A stretch of DNA of 35,516 nucleotides, from positions 1 through 35,516 of the forward strand of contig JBEKMO010000056.1 in the NCBI GenBank assembly GCA_050008465.1. Reading direction: 5' to 3'. This document shows positions 15,039 through 23,583 of the stretch, in pieces (within the stretch, counting starts at the first letter, position 1; each line of letters starts with the position of its first letter). This DNA comes from Fen-330 sp050008465. Its GTDB lineage: Bacteria; Acidobacteriota; Terriglobia; Bryobacterales; Bryobacteraceae. Below the pieces are notes generated by a model, which saw only the letters and a program-made list of their open reading frames with translations, did not search any database and was not told the origin of the DNA. The translations under genes and the position numbers were made by a program.

Positions 15039-16826
15039 ATGATGCATATTGCCGTTCTTGGCGCCATGTTGGGCGCGATCGTGATCCAGGACGTCCGGGT
15101 TTTCGACGGCGCGCGGGTACTGGAGCACACCAGCGTCTTGGTGCGCGATGGCAAGATTGCTGCGGTTGCCAAGAACATCGAGGCTCCCGCGGGCGCGCGG
15201 GTGACCGACGGCGCCGGTAAGACGCTGCTCCCCGGCCTGTTCGACGCCCACACCCACGTCATCGCTCCCGATGTGCTGAAGCAGGCGCTGGTCTTCGGGG
15301 TCACCACGGAGCTCGACATGTTTACCTCGCAGGCCCAGGCTGCGCGGATCAAGAAGGACCAGGCGGCCGGCAACCTGCTCGACTACGCCGACCTTCGCTC
15401 GGCGGGCACGCTGGCCACCGCCCCGGGCGGGCACGGCACCGAATACGGCCTCAAAATTCCCACCATCACCAGCCCCGAGGAGGCGCAAGCGTTCGTCGAC
15501 GCGCGGATCGCGGAGGGCTCCGACTACATCAAGATCATCTTGGAGGACGGCAGCGCGTACGGTCTTAAGTTCCCCACCGTGAGCCAGGCCACGCTGGCGG
15601 CGCTGATTGCTGCGGCACACCAGCGCGGCCGGCTCGCCGTGGTGCACGTTTCCACTCTCCCGGACGCGCGAACCGCGATCGAGGCCGGCGCGGACGGGCT
15701 GGCCCACGTGTTTGCCGACCAGCCGCCGGACGCGGGATTCGCCCGGCTGGTCGCCGCGCACCACGCGTTTGTGATTCCGACGCTCTCGGTGCTTCGCAGC
15801 GTGTGCGGCACGGCGGCCGGCGCTGCGCTTGCGCGCGACCAGCGTCTGGCCCCCTACTTGCCGCCGGCCGAGATCGGAAACCTCGAAACGGTGCCCTCTT
15901 TTGGCGTGGCATCCAAGGCGGGTTGCGCCGCCGTTGCCGAGACCGTTCGCCGGCTCAAAGCGGCGGGCGTCCCCCTGCTCGCGGGCACCGATGCACCGAA
16001 CGCGGGCACGGCGCATGGCGTCAGCCTTCACGGAGAACTGGAACTGCTGGTGGAGGCCGGCCTCACGCCGCTGGAAGCCCTCTCGGCCGCCACCTCCGTT
16101 CCCGCCGACCGCTTCCGGATGCCCGATCGCGGACGCATCGCCCCCGGCCTGCGCGCCGATCTCCTGCTGGTCAACGGCGATCCAACCACCGACATCCAGG
16201 CGACCCGCGACATTGTCGCCGTGTGGAAGGCCGGGGTGCCGGTTGACCGCGAGGCCCAGCGCGCGGCGATTGCCCGGCAGAAGGCCGAGGATGAGAAAGC
16301 GCGGCAGGCGCCCGGCCCCGCCGGTTCCGAGTCGGGCCTCATCAGCGACTTCGAGGGAGAGCGGGTGAGCGCGAAGTTCGGCGCCGGCTGGATGCCAACC
16401 ACCGACTCGATGATGGGGGGCAAGTCCACCGTGGAGCTGAAGCTGGAGCAAGGCGGCGCCCAGGGCAGCCGCGGATCGCTGCTGGTTACCGGCGAGGTGC
16501 GGCCCGGGTCTCAGTTCCCCTGGGCCGGCGCCATGTTCTCGCCAGGGCCCTACCCGATGGCTCCCGTCAATCTCTCATCCAAACAGCGGCTCTCATTCTG
16601 GGCCAAGGGTGACGGCCAGACCTGCCGCGTGATGGTGTTCGCCCGCGTCCTGGGAATGCAGCCCGCCAGCCAGACCTTCCAGGCCGGCGCCGAGTGGAAG
16701 CAGTTCAGTTTTCCGTGGACGTCGTTCAACGGTATCGATGGACACGACGCAATGAGCATCATCTTCACGGGCGGCCCCCAGCCCGGCAAGTTCGCCTTCC
16801 AGATCGACGATGTGCGTTTGGAGTAG
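15039..16826 (+). CDS. Amidohydrolase fused to a C-terminal CIA30 domain
   Basis: 595 residues. Residues ~12-405 are a metal-dependent amidohydrolase of the imidazolonepropionase-like group. An N-terminal beta-sandwich strand (VIQDVRVFDGARV) is followed by the metal-binding DAHTH (H71, H73), a Lys in DYIKIILEDG, His ligands in AVVHVST and GLAHVFAD, and the catalytic Asp in LLAGTDAP. After a charged linker (~405-430), residues ~430-595 (LISDFEG, MMGGKST, LSFWAKGDG, FQIDDVRLE) match the CIA30 domain, a carbohydrate-binding-like beta-sandwich first known from mitochondrial complex I assembly. There is only a weak hydrophobic N-terminus, so cellular location is unclear. The substrate is unknown; cyclic amide or peptide-like compounds are typical for the group. 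Confidence 0.88.
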   Translation: MMHIAVLGAMLGAIVIQDVRVFDGARVLEHTSVLVRDGKIAAVAKNIEAPAGARVTDGAGKTLLPGLFDAHTHVIAPDVLKQALVFGVTTELDMFTSQAQAARIKKDQAAGNLLDYADLRSAGTLATAPGGHGTEYGLKIPTITSPEEAQAFVDARIAEGSDYIKIILEDGSAYGLKFPTVSQATLAALIAAAHQRGRLAVVHVSTLPDARTAIEAGADGLAHVFADQPPDAGFARLVAAHHAFVIPTLSVLRSVCGTAAGAALARDQRLAPYLPPAEIGNLETVPSFGVASKAGCAAVAETVRRLKAAGVPLLAGTDAPNAGTAHGVSLHGELELLVEAGLTPLEALSAATSVPADRFRMPDRGRIAPGLRADLLLVNGDPTTDIQATRDIVAVWKAGVPVDREAQRAAIARQKAEDEKARQAPGPAGSESGLISDFEGERVSAKFGAGWMPTTDSMMGGKSTVELKLEQGGAQGSRGSLLVTGEVRPGSQFPWAGAMFSPGPYPMAPVNLSSKQRLSFWAKGDGQTCRVMVFARVLGMQPASQTFQAGAEWKQFSFPWTSFNGIDGHDAMSIIFTGGPQPGKFAFQIDDVRLE

Positions 16827-16842
16827 CGCGGGATGGGTTCGT

Positions 16843-17646
16843 TCACGCTTTCTTGCCGACCGCCAGAAGGTGCGGGCTGACGCAGATCAGGCCCGGCTCG
16901 TGTTCGACGCTTCGAAGCAGGTCGAGCAGGCGATTGCGGCGCGCGGGGTCCGCCCAGCGCTCGTCGAAATTGGCCGCGAGCCAGCCCGGGCCTTCGACCC
17001 CCACCAACTCGACCACCGCGAACCCGGCCTCGACGAGTTCGGCTCGCAGCTCTTCGGGACGATGGAAGAACGCCGTGGTGAAGTACTCCGGCTCGCCGGT
17101 GGTGTTGCGGTGCTGGCCGCTCTCGAGGTCTTCTTCGAGGATGGGCGCGAAGCGCGGGTCGTCGATGAAGCCTTGCACCAGGGAAGCCAGCAGCGACGCG
17201 AAGCGGCCGATTGCGGCGGCGACCAGGACGCCCCCCGAGCGAAGCACGCGACGAGCTTCCCCGAGCGCCCGGAGCCGATCGCCGCGATCGGTCAGGTGGT
17301 AGAGCGGGCCCATGAGCAGGACCGCGTCCACCGACTCGTCGGGACGCGCTATCTGCCGGGCGTCCCCGATTTCGGCCGAGGCGATGCGGGCATCCTGGCG
17401 CGCCTGCTGGACGTGCCGGGGCACGGGATCGATGAGATGCATCTCGTAACCGAGCGATCCGAGCCAGCCGCTGTAGACACCCGCCGCGCCGCCGATGTCG
17501 AGCACGGTCTTGGGCGGCGCCGGCAGGTGGCGCTGCATCAGTTCCTGAGTTCGCGCCAGTTCCAGTTGACCCCACCCCACCGAGAGGCGGGGGGCTTCCG
17601 ATACCGCGTCAGGCACGTGTTCGTAGAAGTGGACTACCTCTTCCAT
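16843..17646 (-). CDS. Class I SAM-dependent methyltransferase (Methyltransferase_11-like)
   Basis: 267 residues. The core runs from motif I VLDIGGAAGVYSGWL through an acidic motif II (HLIDPVPRHVQQA), GDARQI, and the post-motif strand AVLLMGPLYHLTD to RRVLRSGGVLVAAAI. This is the standard small-molecule methyltransferase layout. The N-terminal YEHVPDAVSEAPRLS stretch is typical of family members with a lid helix. There is no signal peptide. The substrate is not predictable. A 49-residue membrane protein lies 21 bases upstream on the same strand and may be co-transcribed. Confidence 0.85.
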   Translation of the reverse strand: MEEVVHFYEHVPDAVSEAPRLSVGWGQLELARTQELMQRHLPAPPKTVLDIGGAAGVYSGWLGSLGYEMHLIDPVPRHVQQARQDARIASAEIGDARQIARPDESVDAVLLMGPLYHLTDRGDRLRALGEARRVLRSGGVLVAAAIGRFASLLASLVQGFIDDPRFAPILEEDLESGQHRNTTGEPEYFTTAFFHRPEELRAELVEAGFAVVELVGVEGPGWLAANFDERWADPARRNRLLDLLRSVEHEPGLICVSPHLLAVGKKA

Positions 17647-17667
17647 AAGAGGCAGTATAGTCGACTC

Positions 17668-17817
17668 TTAGCGGGAGAATTGAGAAATATGGGATTCCGG
17701 ACGTCGCTTCATCGCGCCGTAGATCGCGCCCGCGGCCACCGCCAGGAAGCACAGCAGGACGCCGACCCCCAGGGCGATGTTGGTCAGGTTCAGCCACCAG
17801 GTATCCGGATCGGTCAC
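17668..17817 (-). CDS. Small single-pass membrane protein
   Basis: 49 residues from a GTG start that has GGAGG 7 bases upstream, a strong ribosome site. A short N-terminus (TDPDTWWLNLTN) leads into one hydrophobic helix (about residues 13-34, IALGVGVLLCFLAVAAGAIYG) and a basic tail (MKRRPESH) that should face the cytoplasm. No family is recognised. The codon use and ribosome site make it a likely real gene although it is too short for similarity judgements. Confidence 0.55.
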   Translation of the reverse strand: MTDPDTWWLNLTNIALGVGVLLCFLAVAAGAIYGAMKRRPESHISQFSR

Positions 17818-17932
17818 GGCGCACCCTCCAGTTTCGTCGCTGCTGCAACTACACCGCGGCGAGCACCGTCTCCCATGAGAGATACTACACCAATCGCATC
17901 CGAAAATCCAGTACGAAGCCAGGAGCCTCGGG

Positions 17933-18364
17933 ATGATTCGGATTAAACCAAGCCCCTGGAACAACATGCTGGCGCACGCCCGCGCGGCCTACCCCAGCGA
18001 ATGTTGCGGCGCGATGCTGGGCCGCGCGGAGGCCGGCTTGAAGGTCGTCACCGCCGCGCTGCCGCTTGAAAACGCATTCCAAGGCCCGCGGGAGAACCGC
18101 TACGAGCTGCGCCCCGAGGACCTGCTGGCGGCCACCCACGAGGCCCGCCGCCGGGGGCTGGAGTTGATCGGCATCTATCATTCCCACCCCGATCGTGAAG
18201 CCTATTTCTCCCAGATCGACCTGAGAAACTCGTGCCCGTGGTACTCCTTCGTGGTCCTGGCGATCCGCAACGGCGAATTCGACCATGCCAAGAGCTGGCT
18301 CCCCGATGCCGGCGAGACCCGGGCCGAGCAGGAGGAACTGATCACTCCCGAGGGAGGGGTATAA
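17933..18364 (+). CDS. JAMM/MPN-domain metallopeptidase (Mov34 family)
   Basis: 143 residues, almost only the MPN fold. The JAMM zinc site is complete: Glu23 in YPSECCG, then H83-S-H85, seven residues, S93, two residues and D96. Prokaryotic JAMM proteins of this size remove ubiquitin-like tails such as ThiS/MoaD from conjugates, or free the C-terminal Gly-Gly of a sulfur carrier. No ThiS/MoaD-like gene, E1-like enzyme or cysteine synthase lies within this window, so its partner is elsewhere. The Tat-exported glycosidase-like gene follows 41 bases later on the same strand. Confidence 0.88.
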   Translation: MIRIKPSPWNNMLAHARAAYPSECCGAMLGRAEAGLKVVTAALPLENAFQGPRENRYELRPEDLLAATHEARRRGLELIGIYHSHPDREAYFSQIDLRNSCPWYSFVVLAIRNGEFDHAKSWLPDAGETRAEQEELITPEGGV

Positions 18365-18405
18365 TCGGTCCGACCGGAGATCCGGCCCGGAGTGAAACGA
18401 TTCCC

Positions 18406-21165
18406 ATGCATCGCAGATCATTCTTGAGTTCTCTCGGTTGCACCCTGGCCGTCCCAGGGACTGCGGCGAGACTGCTGGCTGGAAGCGCGGCTGGGAAGCC
18501 TTTTGGGTCGGGCTCCTTCGGCGAGTGGATTGAGGACGAATCCGGTCTTCCCGCCTTCCGCTACACCTGCGACCAGATCCACGACCCCAAAGCGGTGACC
18601 TCTCTGGGGCCGGGCATTCTCTCGCCCACCGATCACATCCACCAGGTCGGGAACGACCGGCTGGTCGCCGTTGTTTCCAACTACGGACACGTCCAGGTGC
18701 GGCAGGATGAGGGAGGGCCGAAATTCCTGAACGATCACTCGCCGGAGCGGAGCCAGTTTGGCGGCGGGATCGGTTATCTGAGCGACGGCAAAGAGATCCT
18801 GAGTACCTACTATCCGGGGAATGCCAAGAGTTTCGATCGCATTTTCGGCATGGGGTACTTTCGCAAGAAAGTCGCAGGGGAACGTTACTCCGTCGATCAA
18901 GTCATCTCGGCGCCCTTCGGCGACGATCCGGTGCTGCTGTCTCAGGTGAGTATCCGCAACCTTGGGGAATCGCCGGTCGAGTTGCGCTGGATTGAGTACT
19001 GGGGCTGCCAGGTTTACGAGTTCTCCTTCCGCTCATTCATGGAGGTATTCGCCGGCATCGGGCCGCCCGTGGAGTTGCGGCGCCAGTTCGGCGACCGCTT
19101 TACTCACCGCTTCGAACGTCTGGAAGGCGCTGCGGGCCTGCTGGAGACGAAGCGCTTCCAGGGGCGGTCGCCGGCGGAGGAAGGCGCCTGGCAAAAGGTG
19201 AAGGCGGTTCTGGCAGCTCGTCCGAATCCATTCTTTGGACCCGTGCAGGATGGTGCGCCCGGGGCCTCCTTCGACGACCTTCAACCTCCGGCAACGTTCC
19301 TCGTCTCCCTGGATTCGCCGGCCGACGGGATCGCGACGAACGCGAAGAAGTTCTTCGGCGCGGGAGGCGTCGCGCGCCCTGCCGGTCTCGAGAGCGAACT
19401 CGACGGCGACCTGAGCGCGAGCGGGACGGAAAGCGGATTGCTGCTGGAGCGCAAGATCGCCCTGAAGCCGGGTGAACAGCGCACCTTGTACTTTCTCTAT
19501 GGCTATCTTCCCGAGGGGACGGAGCCGAGAACTCTGATCGGCCGATATCGAAGCAACCCCGCGAGGGTGTGGAAGGATTCCTGCGCGCAGTGGAGGAAAG
19601 CCGGGCTTCGGTTTTCCACCGCAAACGAACCCTGGATCAAGCGGGAAGTAACCTGGAACTATTACTACCTCAGGAGCGCTCTTACCTACGACCGCTTCTT
19701 CGGTGAGCACATTCTTTCGCAGGCCGGCGTCTACCAGTACACGATGGGATTCCAGGGAGCGGCGCGAGACCCGCTGCAACACGCTCTGCCGCTCATCTTC
19801 AGCGATCCCTCGATCGTCAAGGAAATCCTTCGCTACACGCTGAAGGAGGTGCGTGCGGACGGTTCCATTCCCTACGGCATCGTGGGCCACGGCACCGTCA
19901 TGCCGACCACCAGCGACAACTCGAGCGACATGCCGCTGTGGCTCCTGTGGGCGGTGAGCGAGTACGTTCTGGCGACGCGCGACCGGGCCTTCCTCAACGA
20001 GCAGATCCCCGCGCGTCTCGACGCCGGGCCGGGGGCGGGCCGGGAATCGGTGCGAAAGCTGCTGGCGCGGTGTTACCGGCACCTGATCGAACACGTCGGA
20101 ACCGGCGAGCACGCACTGATGCGCATGCTCAATGACGACTGGAACGACGCGCTGGTTATCGGGTGGGCGCAACGGGCTTTGAAGGAGTGCGTGGAGCGTG
20201 GCGAGAGCGTTCTGAACTCCGCCATGGCGGCCTACGTGTTCGACTACTACGCGCGGCTGCTGGTCTACGCCGGGGAGGAACCAACGCTCGCCGCGCAGGC
20301 CCGCGAGAAGGCCGAGGAACATAGGAAGGCGGTCCGCGCCCAATGGAGCGGAAGGTGGTTCCGGCGCGCCTGGCTCGGCCCGACTTTGGGATGGCTGGGA
20401 GAGCAGGGACTCTGGCTGGAGCCCCAACCCTGGGCCATTCTCGGGGGCACGACAACGCCGGAGCAGGCGCGGGACCTGGTTCGGACGGTGGACGAAGTGC
20501 TTCGCCGCCCCTCCCCGATTGGCGCCATGCAGATGAACAAGAGCCCCGACACGGAGCGCGCCGTCTTTGAGGCGGGGACCTCGGTGAGCGGTGGAGTATG
20601 GCCTTCGCTCAACGCCACGTTGATCTGGGCGCTAGCGCTGGTTGAGGGGCGGATGGCGTGGGACGAGTGGCTGAAGAACACCTCGGCGCGGCATGCCGAG
20701 GAGTACCCGGACGTCTGGTATGGCACCTGGAGCGGCCCGGATACCGTCAACTCCTCGGTCAGCAAGCACCCGGGGCAGACCGTGTCCGAAGGGTTCCTGC
20801 GCTACACCGATTTCCCGGTCATGAACCTGCACTGGCACGCCTGTTCGTTGTACGCACTGTCGAAACTGCTGGGACTGGAATTCACCGAGGCCGGCCTCAA
20901 CCTGACACCGGTGCTGCCGCTTCCGGAGTTCCGCTTCGAGTCGCCGCTGGTAGGGCTGATCAAGACGCCGTCCGGCTTCGAGGGCTGGTATTCGCCCTCG
21001 CAGCCGGGCGCCTGGACGATCCGGCTCCAATTGCCCCCGGAAGAGGCCCGGCTGCTGACCAAGCTGGAAGTCAACGGAGCCCGGGTGCGCCGTCCCCAAG
21101 CGCCGGCCGGAAGAATCGAGTTCCGGGGGGACAGCCCGTTGCGCTGGTCGCTCCGGCGCCCGTAG
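18406..21165 (+). CDS. Tat-exported GH94/GH36-like glycoside phosphorylase or hydrolase
   Basis: 919 residues from ATG 18406. The open frame continues upstream to 18232 but overlaps the JAMM gene. The N-terminus HRRSFLSSLG is a twin-arginine signal. Residues ~20-340 form a beta-sandwich domain as in glycosyltransferase-36/GH94 enzymes. The following (alpha/alpha)6 barrel contains YQYTMGFQGAARDPLQH and a NDDWNDALV block (D577, D578, D581) equivalent to the DWND region that carries the catalytic acid of cellobiose phosphorylase-like enzymes. A C-terminal beta domain closes the protein. Family enzymes phosphorolyse beta-glucosidic bonds in the cytoplasm. Export is unusual and may mean this one is a hydrolase. 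The stop codon TAG lies inside a REP-like sequence. Confidence 0.72.
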   Translation: MHRRSFLSSLGCTLAVPGTAARLLAGSAAGKPFGSGSFGEWIEDESGLPAFRYTCDQIHDPKAVTSLGPGILSPTDHIHQVGNDRLVAVVSNYGHVQVRQDEGGPKFLNDHSPERSQFGGGIGYLSDGKEILSTYYPGNAKSFDRIFGMGYFRKKVAGERYSVDQVISAPFGDDPVLLSQVSIRNLGESPVELRWIEYWGCQVYEFSFRSFMEVFAGIGPPVELRRQFGDRFTHRFERLEGAAGLLETKRFQGRSPAEEGAWQKVKAVLAARPNPFFGPVQDGAPGASFDDLQPPATFLVSLDSPADGIATNAKKFFGAGGVARPAGLESELDGDLSASGTESGLLLERKIALKPGEQRTLYFLYGYLPEGTEPRTLIGRYRSNPARVWKDSCAQWRKAGLRFSTANEPWIKREVTWNYYYLRSALTYDRFFGEHILSQAGVYQYTMGFQGAARDPLQHALPLIFSDPSIVKEILRYTLKEVRADGSIPYGIVGHGTVMPTTSDNSSDMPLWLLWAVSEYVLATRDRAFLNEQIPARLDAGPGAGRESVRKLLARCYRHLIEHVGTGEHALMRMLNDDWNDALVIGWAQRALKECVERGESVLNSAMAAYVFDYYARLLVYAGEEPTLAAQAREKAEEHRKAVRAQWSGRWFRRAWLGPTLGWLGEQGLWLEPQPWAILGGTTTPEQARDLVRTVDEVLRRPSPIGAMQMNKSPDTERAVFEAGTSVSGGVWPSLNATLIWALALVEGRMAWDEWLKNTSARHAEEYPDVWYGTWSGPDTVNSSVSKHPGQTVSEGFLRYTDFPVMNLHWHACSLYALSKLLGLEFTEAGLNLTPVLPLPEFRFESPLVGLIKTPSGFEGWYSPSQPGAWTIRLQLPPEEARLLTKLEVNGARVRRPQAPAGRIEFRGDSPLRWSLRRP

Positions 21166-21234
21166 GATAAGGCTCCAGCCTTGTCCTGGTTGCCTCCGGT
21201 ACGCAGCCGGGACAAGGCTGGAGCCTTATCCTAC
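21162..21234. repeat. Inverted pair of REP-like hairpins (BIME) downstream of the RAYT gene
   Basis: Two 25-base sequences at 21162-21186 (plus) and 21210-21234 (minus) are exact reverse complements, separated by 23 bases. Each begins with GTAG and then folds as GGA, one non-Watson-Crick position, stem AAGGCT, two-base loop, AGCCTT, TCC. A GTAG tetranucleotide 5' of an imperfect palindrome is the hallmark of REP sequences mobilised by RAYT transposases. The first copy supplies the stop codon of the GH94-like gene (21163-21165). The second supplies that of the RAYT gene (21231-21233). Confidence 0.85.
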
Positions 21235-21770
21235 CCCGCCGCGCTCGACCACCGCCAATCCTCCGGTGCCTCGACAAAACCGGCCTTCACGGGATTGCGC
21301 TCCACGTAGCGAACGATTTTTTCCAGCTCATATCGGTCTCGGAGCCAGTGGTCGTAGGATTCCTGCTGCCAAAACGGCTGTTCTGGCGTGCCCAGCATCC
21401 GGTTCGCCTTTCGCCCGGTGAAGCTCTTCACCGAGCGGGTGATCCGGGCCAATGGAACGTGCGGATACAGAACCACATGGATGTGGTTTGCCATGATGGC
21501 CCAGGCGCGCAGGTCGTAGAGCTTGAGTTCCTGTTCCGCATAGCGCAGACTGTCCGACAACAACTGGGCAAGCCGAGTATCGTTGAGCCACCTGGGACCG
21601 GTCCTCGCTCCGTCCAACTCGCGGTCGATTGCGGTGAATGCTTTGTCCGGTGGGAGCGCGACTACGTCGCGCGTGAAGCTGGCCGGCAACGAACCGTGGA
21701 GTCGCCAGGTTACGAATAGCGCTGCGCCGTCGGGTTGCCAATGCGGGAGGTGTCGCTCGTAGTAGGACAC
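21231..21770 (-). CDS. REP-associated tyrosine transposase (RAYT, IS200/Y1-like)
   Basis: 179 residues with a GTG start. A HUH single-strand nuclease: the two metal-binding histidines are H96 and H98 in MANHIHVVLYP, and the nucleophile is Tyr139 in QQESYDHWLRD, followed by the family-typical YVERNPVKAGFV and DWRWSSA C-terminus. RAYT proteins cut and rejoin REP hairpins using the GTAG tetranucleotide as guide. Here the gene is bracketed by REP-like hairpins on both sides (21162-21234 and 21819-21843), so substrate and enzyme are found together. It appears intact. The N-terminal YERHLPHW is the usual start of the family. Confidence 0.93.
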   Translation of the reverse strand: MSYYERHLPHWQPDGAALFVTWRLHGSLPASFTRDVVALPPDKAFTAIDRELDGARTGPRWLNDTRLAQLLSDSLRYAEQELKLYDLRAWAIMANHIHVVLYPHVPLARITRSVKSFTGRKANRMLGTPEQPFWQQESYDHWLRDRYELEKIVRYVERNPVKAGFVEAPEDWRWSSAAG

Positions 21771-21818
21771 CGATGGGGAAGTGGTTACGAGGAGCGGAAA
21801 TTCTCAAGAAGGCAGAAA

Positions 21819-21843
21819 GGACAAGGCTGGAGCCTTATCCTAC
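21819..21843 (-). repeat. REP-like hairpin upstream of the RAYT gene
   Basis: Identical to the copy at 21210-21234 and in the same orientation. It starts with GTAG on the minus strand and has a 6-bp AAGGCT/AGCCTT stem with a two-base loop. It lies 48 bases before the RAYT start codon. Its TAG is also the stop codon of the acyl-CoA synthetase gene (21840-21842). Confidence 0.85.
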
Positions 21844-23582
21844 CGGTACAGCTCCGCGACTGCTTCGCGGAAGTTCTCGAGCACGCGGGCGCGGCGCACT
21901 TTGAGGGTGGCGGTGAGTTCGCCGCTCTCGATCGAGAAGTCCCGATCCAGGATGCGGAACTTGCGGATCTGCTCGAAGGGAGCGAGGTGGCGGTTGACGC
22001 GGGCCACCGCGTCCTGAACCTCGCGCGCCACCGCCTCCGGCCCTGCCAGGCCCTCAGCTACGCTGCTCGTGACGGTGATCAGCGCGGTGACATGCGGCTG
22101 CCCATCGCCCATCAGCACGATCTGGCTCACAATCGGCTCCAGGCGGAACAGCGACTCGATGCGCGCCGGGTAGATCTTCTTGCCGCTGGAGGAAACGATC
22201 ATCTCTTTCTTCCGGCCCTTGATGGATATGTAGCCTTCGGCGTCGATCTCGGCGAGGTCGCCGGTCGCGAGCCACCCGTCGCAGAGCACCTGCGCGGTCG
22301 CCTGCGGATCCTGGTAGTAGCCGGTAAACAGCGTGGGGCTGCGGATGAGCAATTCGCCGTCCTCGGCCAGCCGCGCCTCGGCGCCGGGCAGCGGCATGCC
22401 GATGCTGCCGGCTCTCGGGCACCCCGGCCGATTGATGATCATGATGCCGCCCTCGGTAAGCCCGTACCCTTCGATGAGCGGGAGCCCGATCGCCAGGAAG
22501 AACTCGTTCAATTCCTTTCCCAGGGGCGCCGAGCCGGAGGCGCAAATGCGTAACCGCCCTCCAAAGCGCGCGCGCATGCGGGAGAACAGGAGCCGGTCGG
22601 CGAGTTTCAGCAAGGGCCGCTTCCACAGGGAGAGGCGCCGGCCCGACGGCCGCAGCCGGACGGCCTCCAGCCCCAGCTCAAGCGCCGCCTCAACGATCCC
22701 GCGGATCAGCGGCGAGCGTCTGCACAGCTCGGCGCGGATGCTGGTATGCACGCGCTCCCACAGCCGCGGCGGCGCGACGAACAGGGTCGGCTTGATGCCG
22801 GCAAGTTCGTGCGGCAGCCGGTGCAGGCTCTCGGAAAACCACACCTGCGCCCCGCAGGCCAGCGGCAACTGCTCGATCACCACGCGCTGCATGATGTGCG
22901 CGGAGGGAAGGAACGCCACCGTGGAATCCCGCGGCCCCAGGTCGAGGACCTTGGGCGCCATGTCGAGGTTGGCGATGAGCGCGGCGTGGGTAACCAGGCT
23001 CATCTTGGGCTCGCCGGTGGCGCCGGAGGTCAGGTACAGGATGGCGCAGTCGGACGACGCGACTTCCCGCTCCAGGCGCCCGATCAGCTCCGGGTCCCTG
23101 GCGATGGCATCGCGCCCCACCTCTCGCAATCCTTCCAGCGGCCAGGCGCCCTCCGCCTCGCCGGTCAGCAGGATCCATAGCACTTCGAGCGGCGTTTTCC
23201 CGGCCTTCCGCAACCGCGCGAGCTTCTCCGGGTCTTCCACAAAGACCGCCTGGGCGTCGCAAGCGCGCAAAGTGCGGTCCAGCTCCGCGTACGGAAAGGC
23301 GGGATAGAGCGCCGCGGCGATGGCGCCCGCGGCCAGGATGCCGATGTCGGCAAGGTAGAATTCGGCGCGGGTCTCCGAGTCGAGCCCCACCACATCGCCT
23401 TTCTGGACGCCCAGTGCCCGCAGTCCCGCCGCAATCTCCTCGGCGGCGCGGCGGTACTCGTTCCACGAATAGACGCGGTACTTCCGCTCCCCACTCTCGG
23501 AATAAGGCTGGTGCAAGGCAGGCGCATCGCCATATCGCGAGGCGTTCTCCTGAAGCAGCGAAAAAACCGTGCGCGCCGACAT
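21840..23582 (-). CDS. Long-chain acyl-CoA synthetase-like AMP-forming ligase
   Basis: 580 residues. An ANL-superfamily enzyme that activates a carboxylic acid as acyl-AMP and transfers it to CoA or a carrier. The phosphate-binding loop is YLTSGATGEPKM (residues ~183-194), where Ala replaces the usual Thr. Further motifs are PSAHIMQR, EGYGLTEGG, ATGDLAEID and IKGRKKEMIVSSSGKKI. The catalytic Lys near the C-terminus lies in GELTATLKVRR, as in FadD15-type long-chain enzymes. The gene starts 1 base after the PqqD-like gene's stop, so they form a tight two-gene unit. The physiological substrate cannot be read from sequence. Confidence 0.9.
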   Translation of the reverse strand: MSARTVFSLLQENASRYGDAPALHQPYSESGERKYRVYSWNEYRRAAEEIAAGLRALGVQKGDVVGLDSETRAEFYLADIGILAAGAIAAALYPAFPYAELDRTLRACDAQAVFVEDPEKLARLRKAGKTPLEVLWILLTGEAEGAWPLEGLREVGRDAIARDPELIGRLEREVASSDCAILYLTSGATGEPKMSLVTHAALIANLDMAPKVLDLGPRDSTVAFLPSAHIMQRVVIEQLPLACGAQVWFSESLHRLPHELAGIKPTLFVAPPRLWERVHTSIRAELCRRSPLIRGIVEAALELGLEAVRLRPSGRRLSLWKRPLLKLADRLLFSRMRARFGGRLRICASGSAPLGKELNEFFLAIGLPLIEGYGLTEGGIMIINRPGCPRAGSIGMPLPGAEARLAEDGELLIRSPTLFTGYYQDPQATAQVLCDGWLATGDLAEIDAEGYISIKGRKKEMIVSSSGKKIYPARIESLFRLEPIVSQIVLMGDGQPHVTALITVTSSVAEGLAGPEAVAREVQDAVARVNRHLAPFEQIRKFRILDRDFSIESGELTATLKVRRARVLENFREAVAELYR

Positions 23583-23583
23583 G

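Noticed and set aside
13488..16451. A single 987-residue minus-strand frame
   Set aside because: Only the part below 15008 carries methyltransferase motifs. The upstream half is the opposite-strand shadow of the amidohydrolase, which has clear catalytic motifs.
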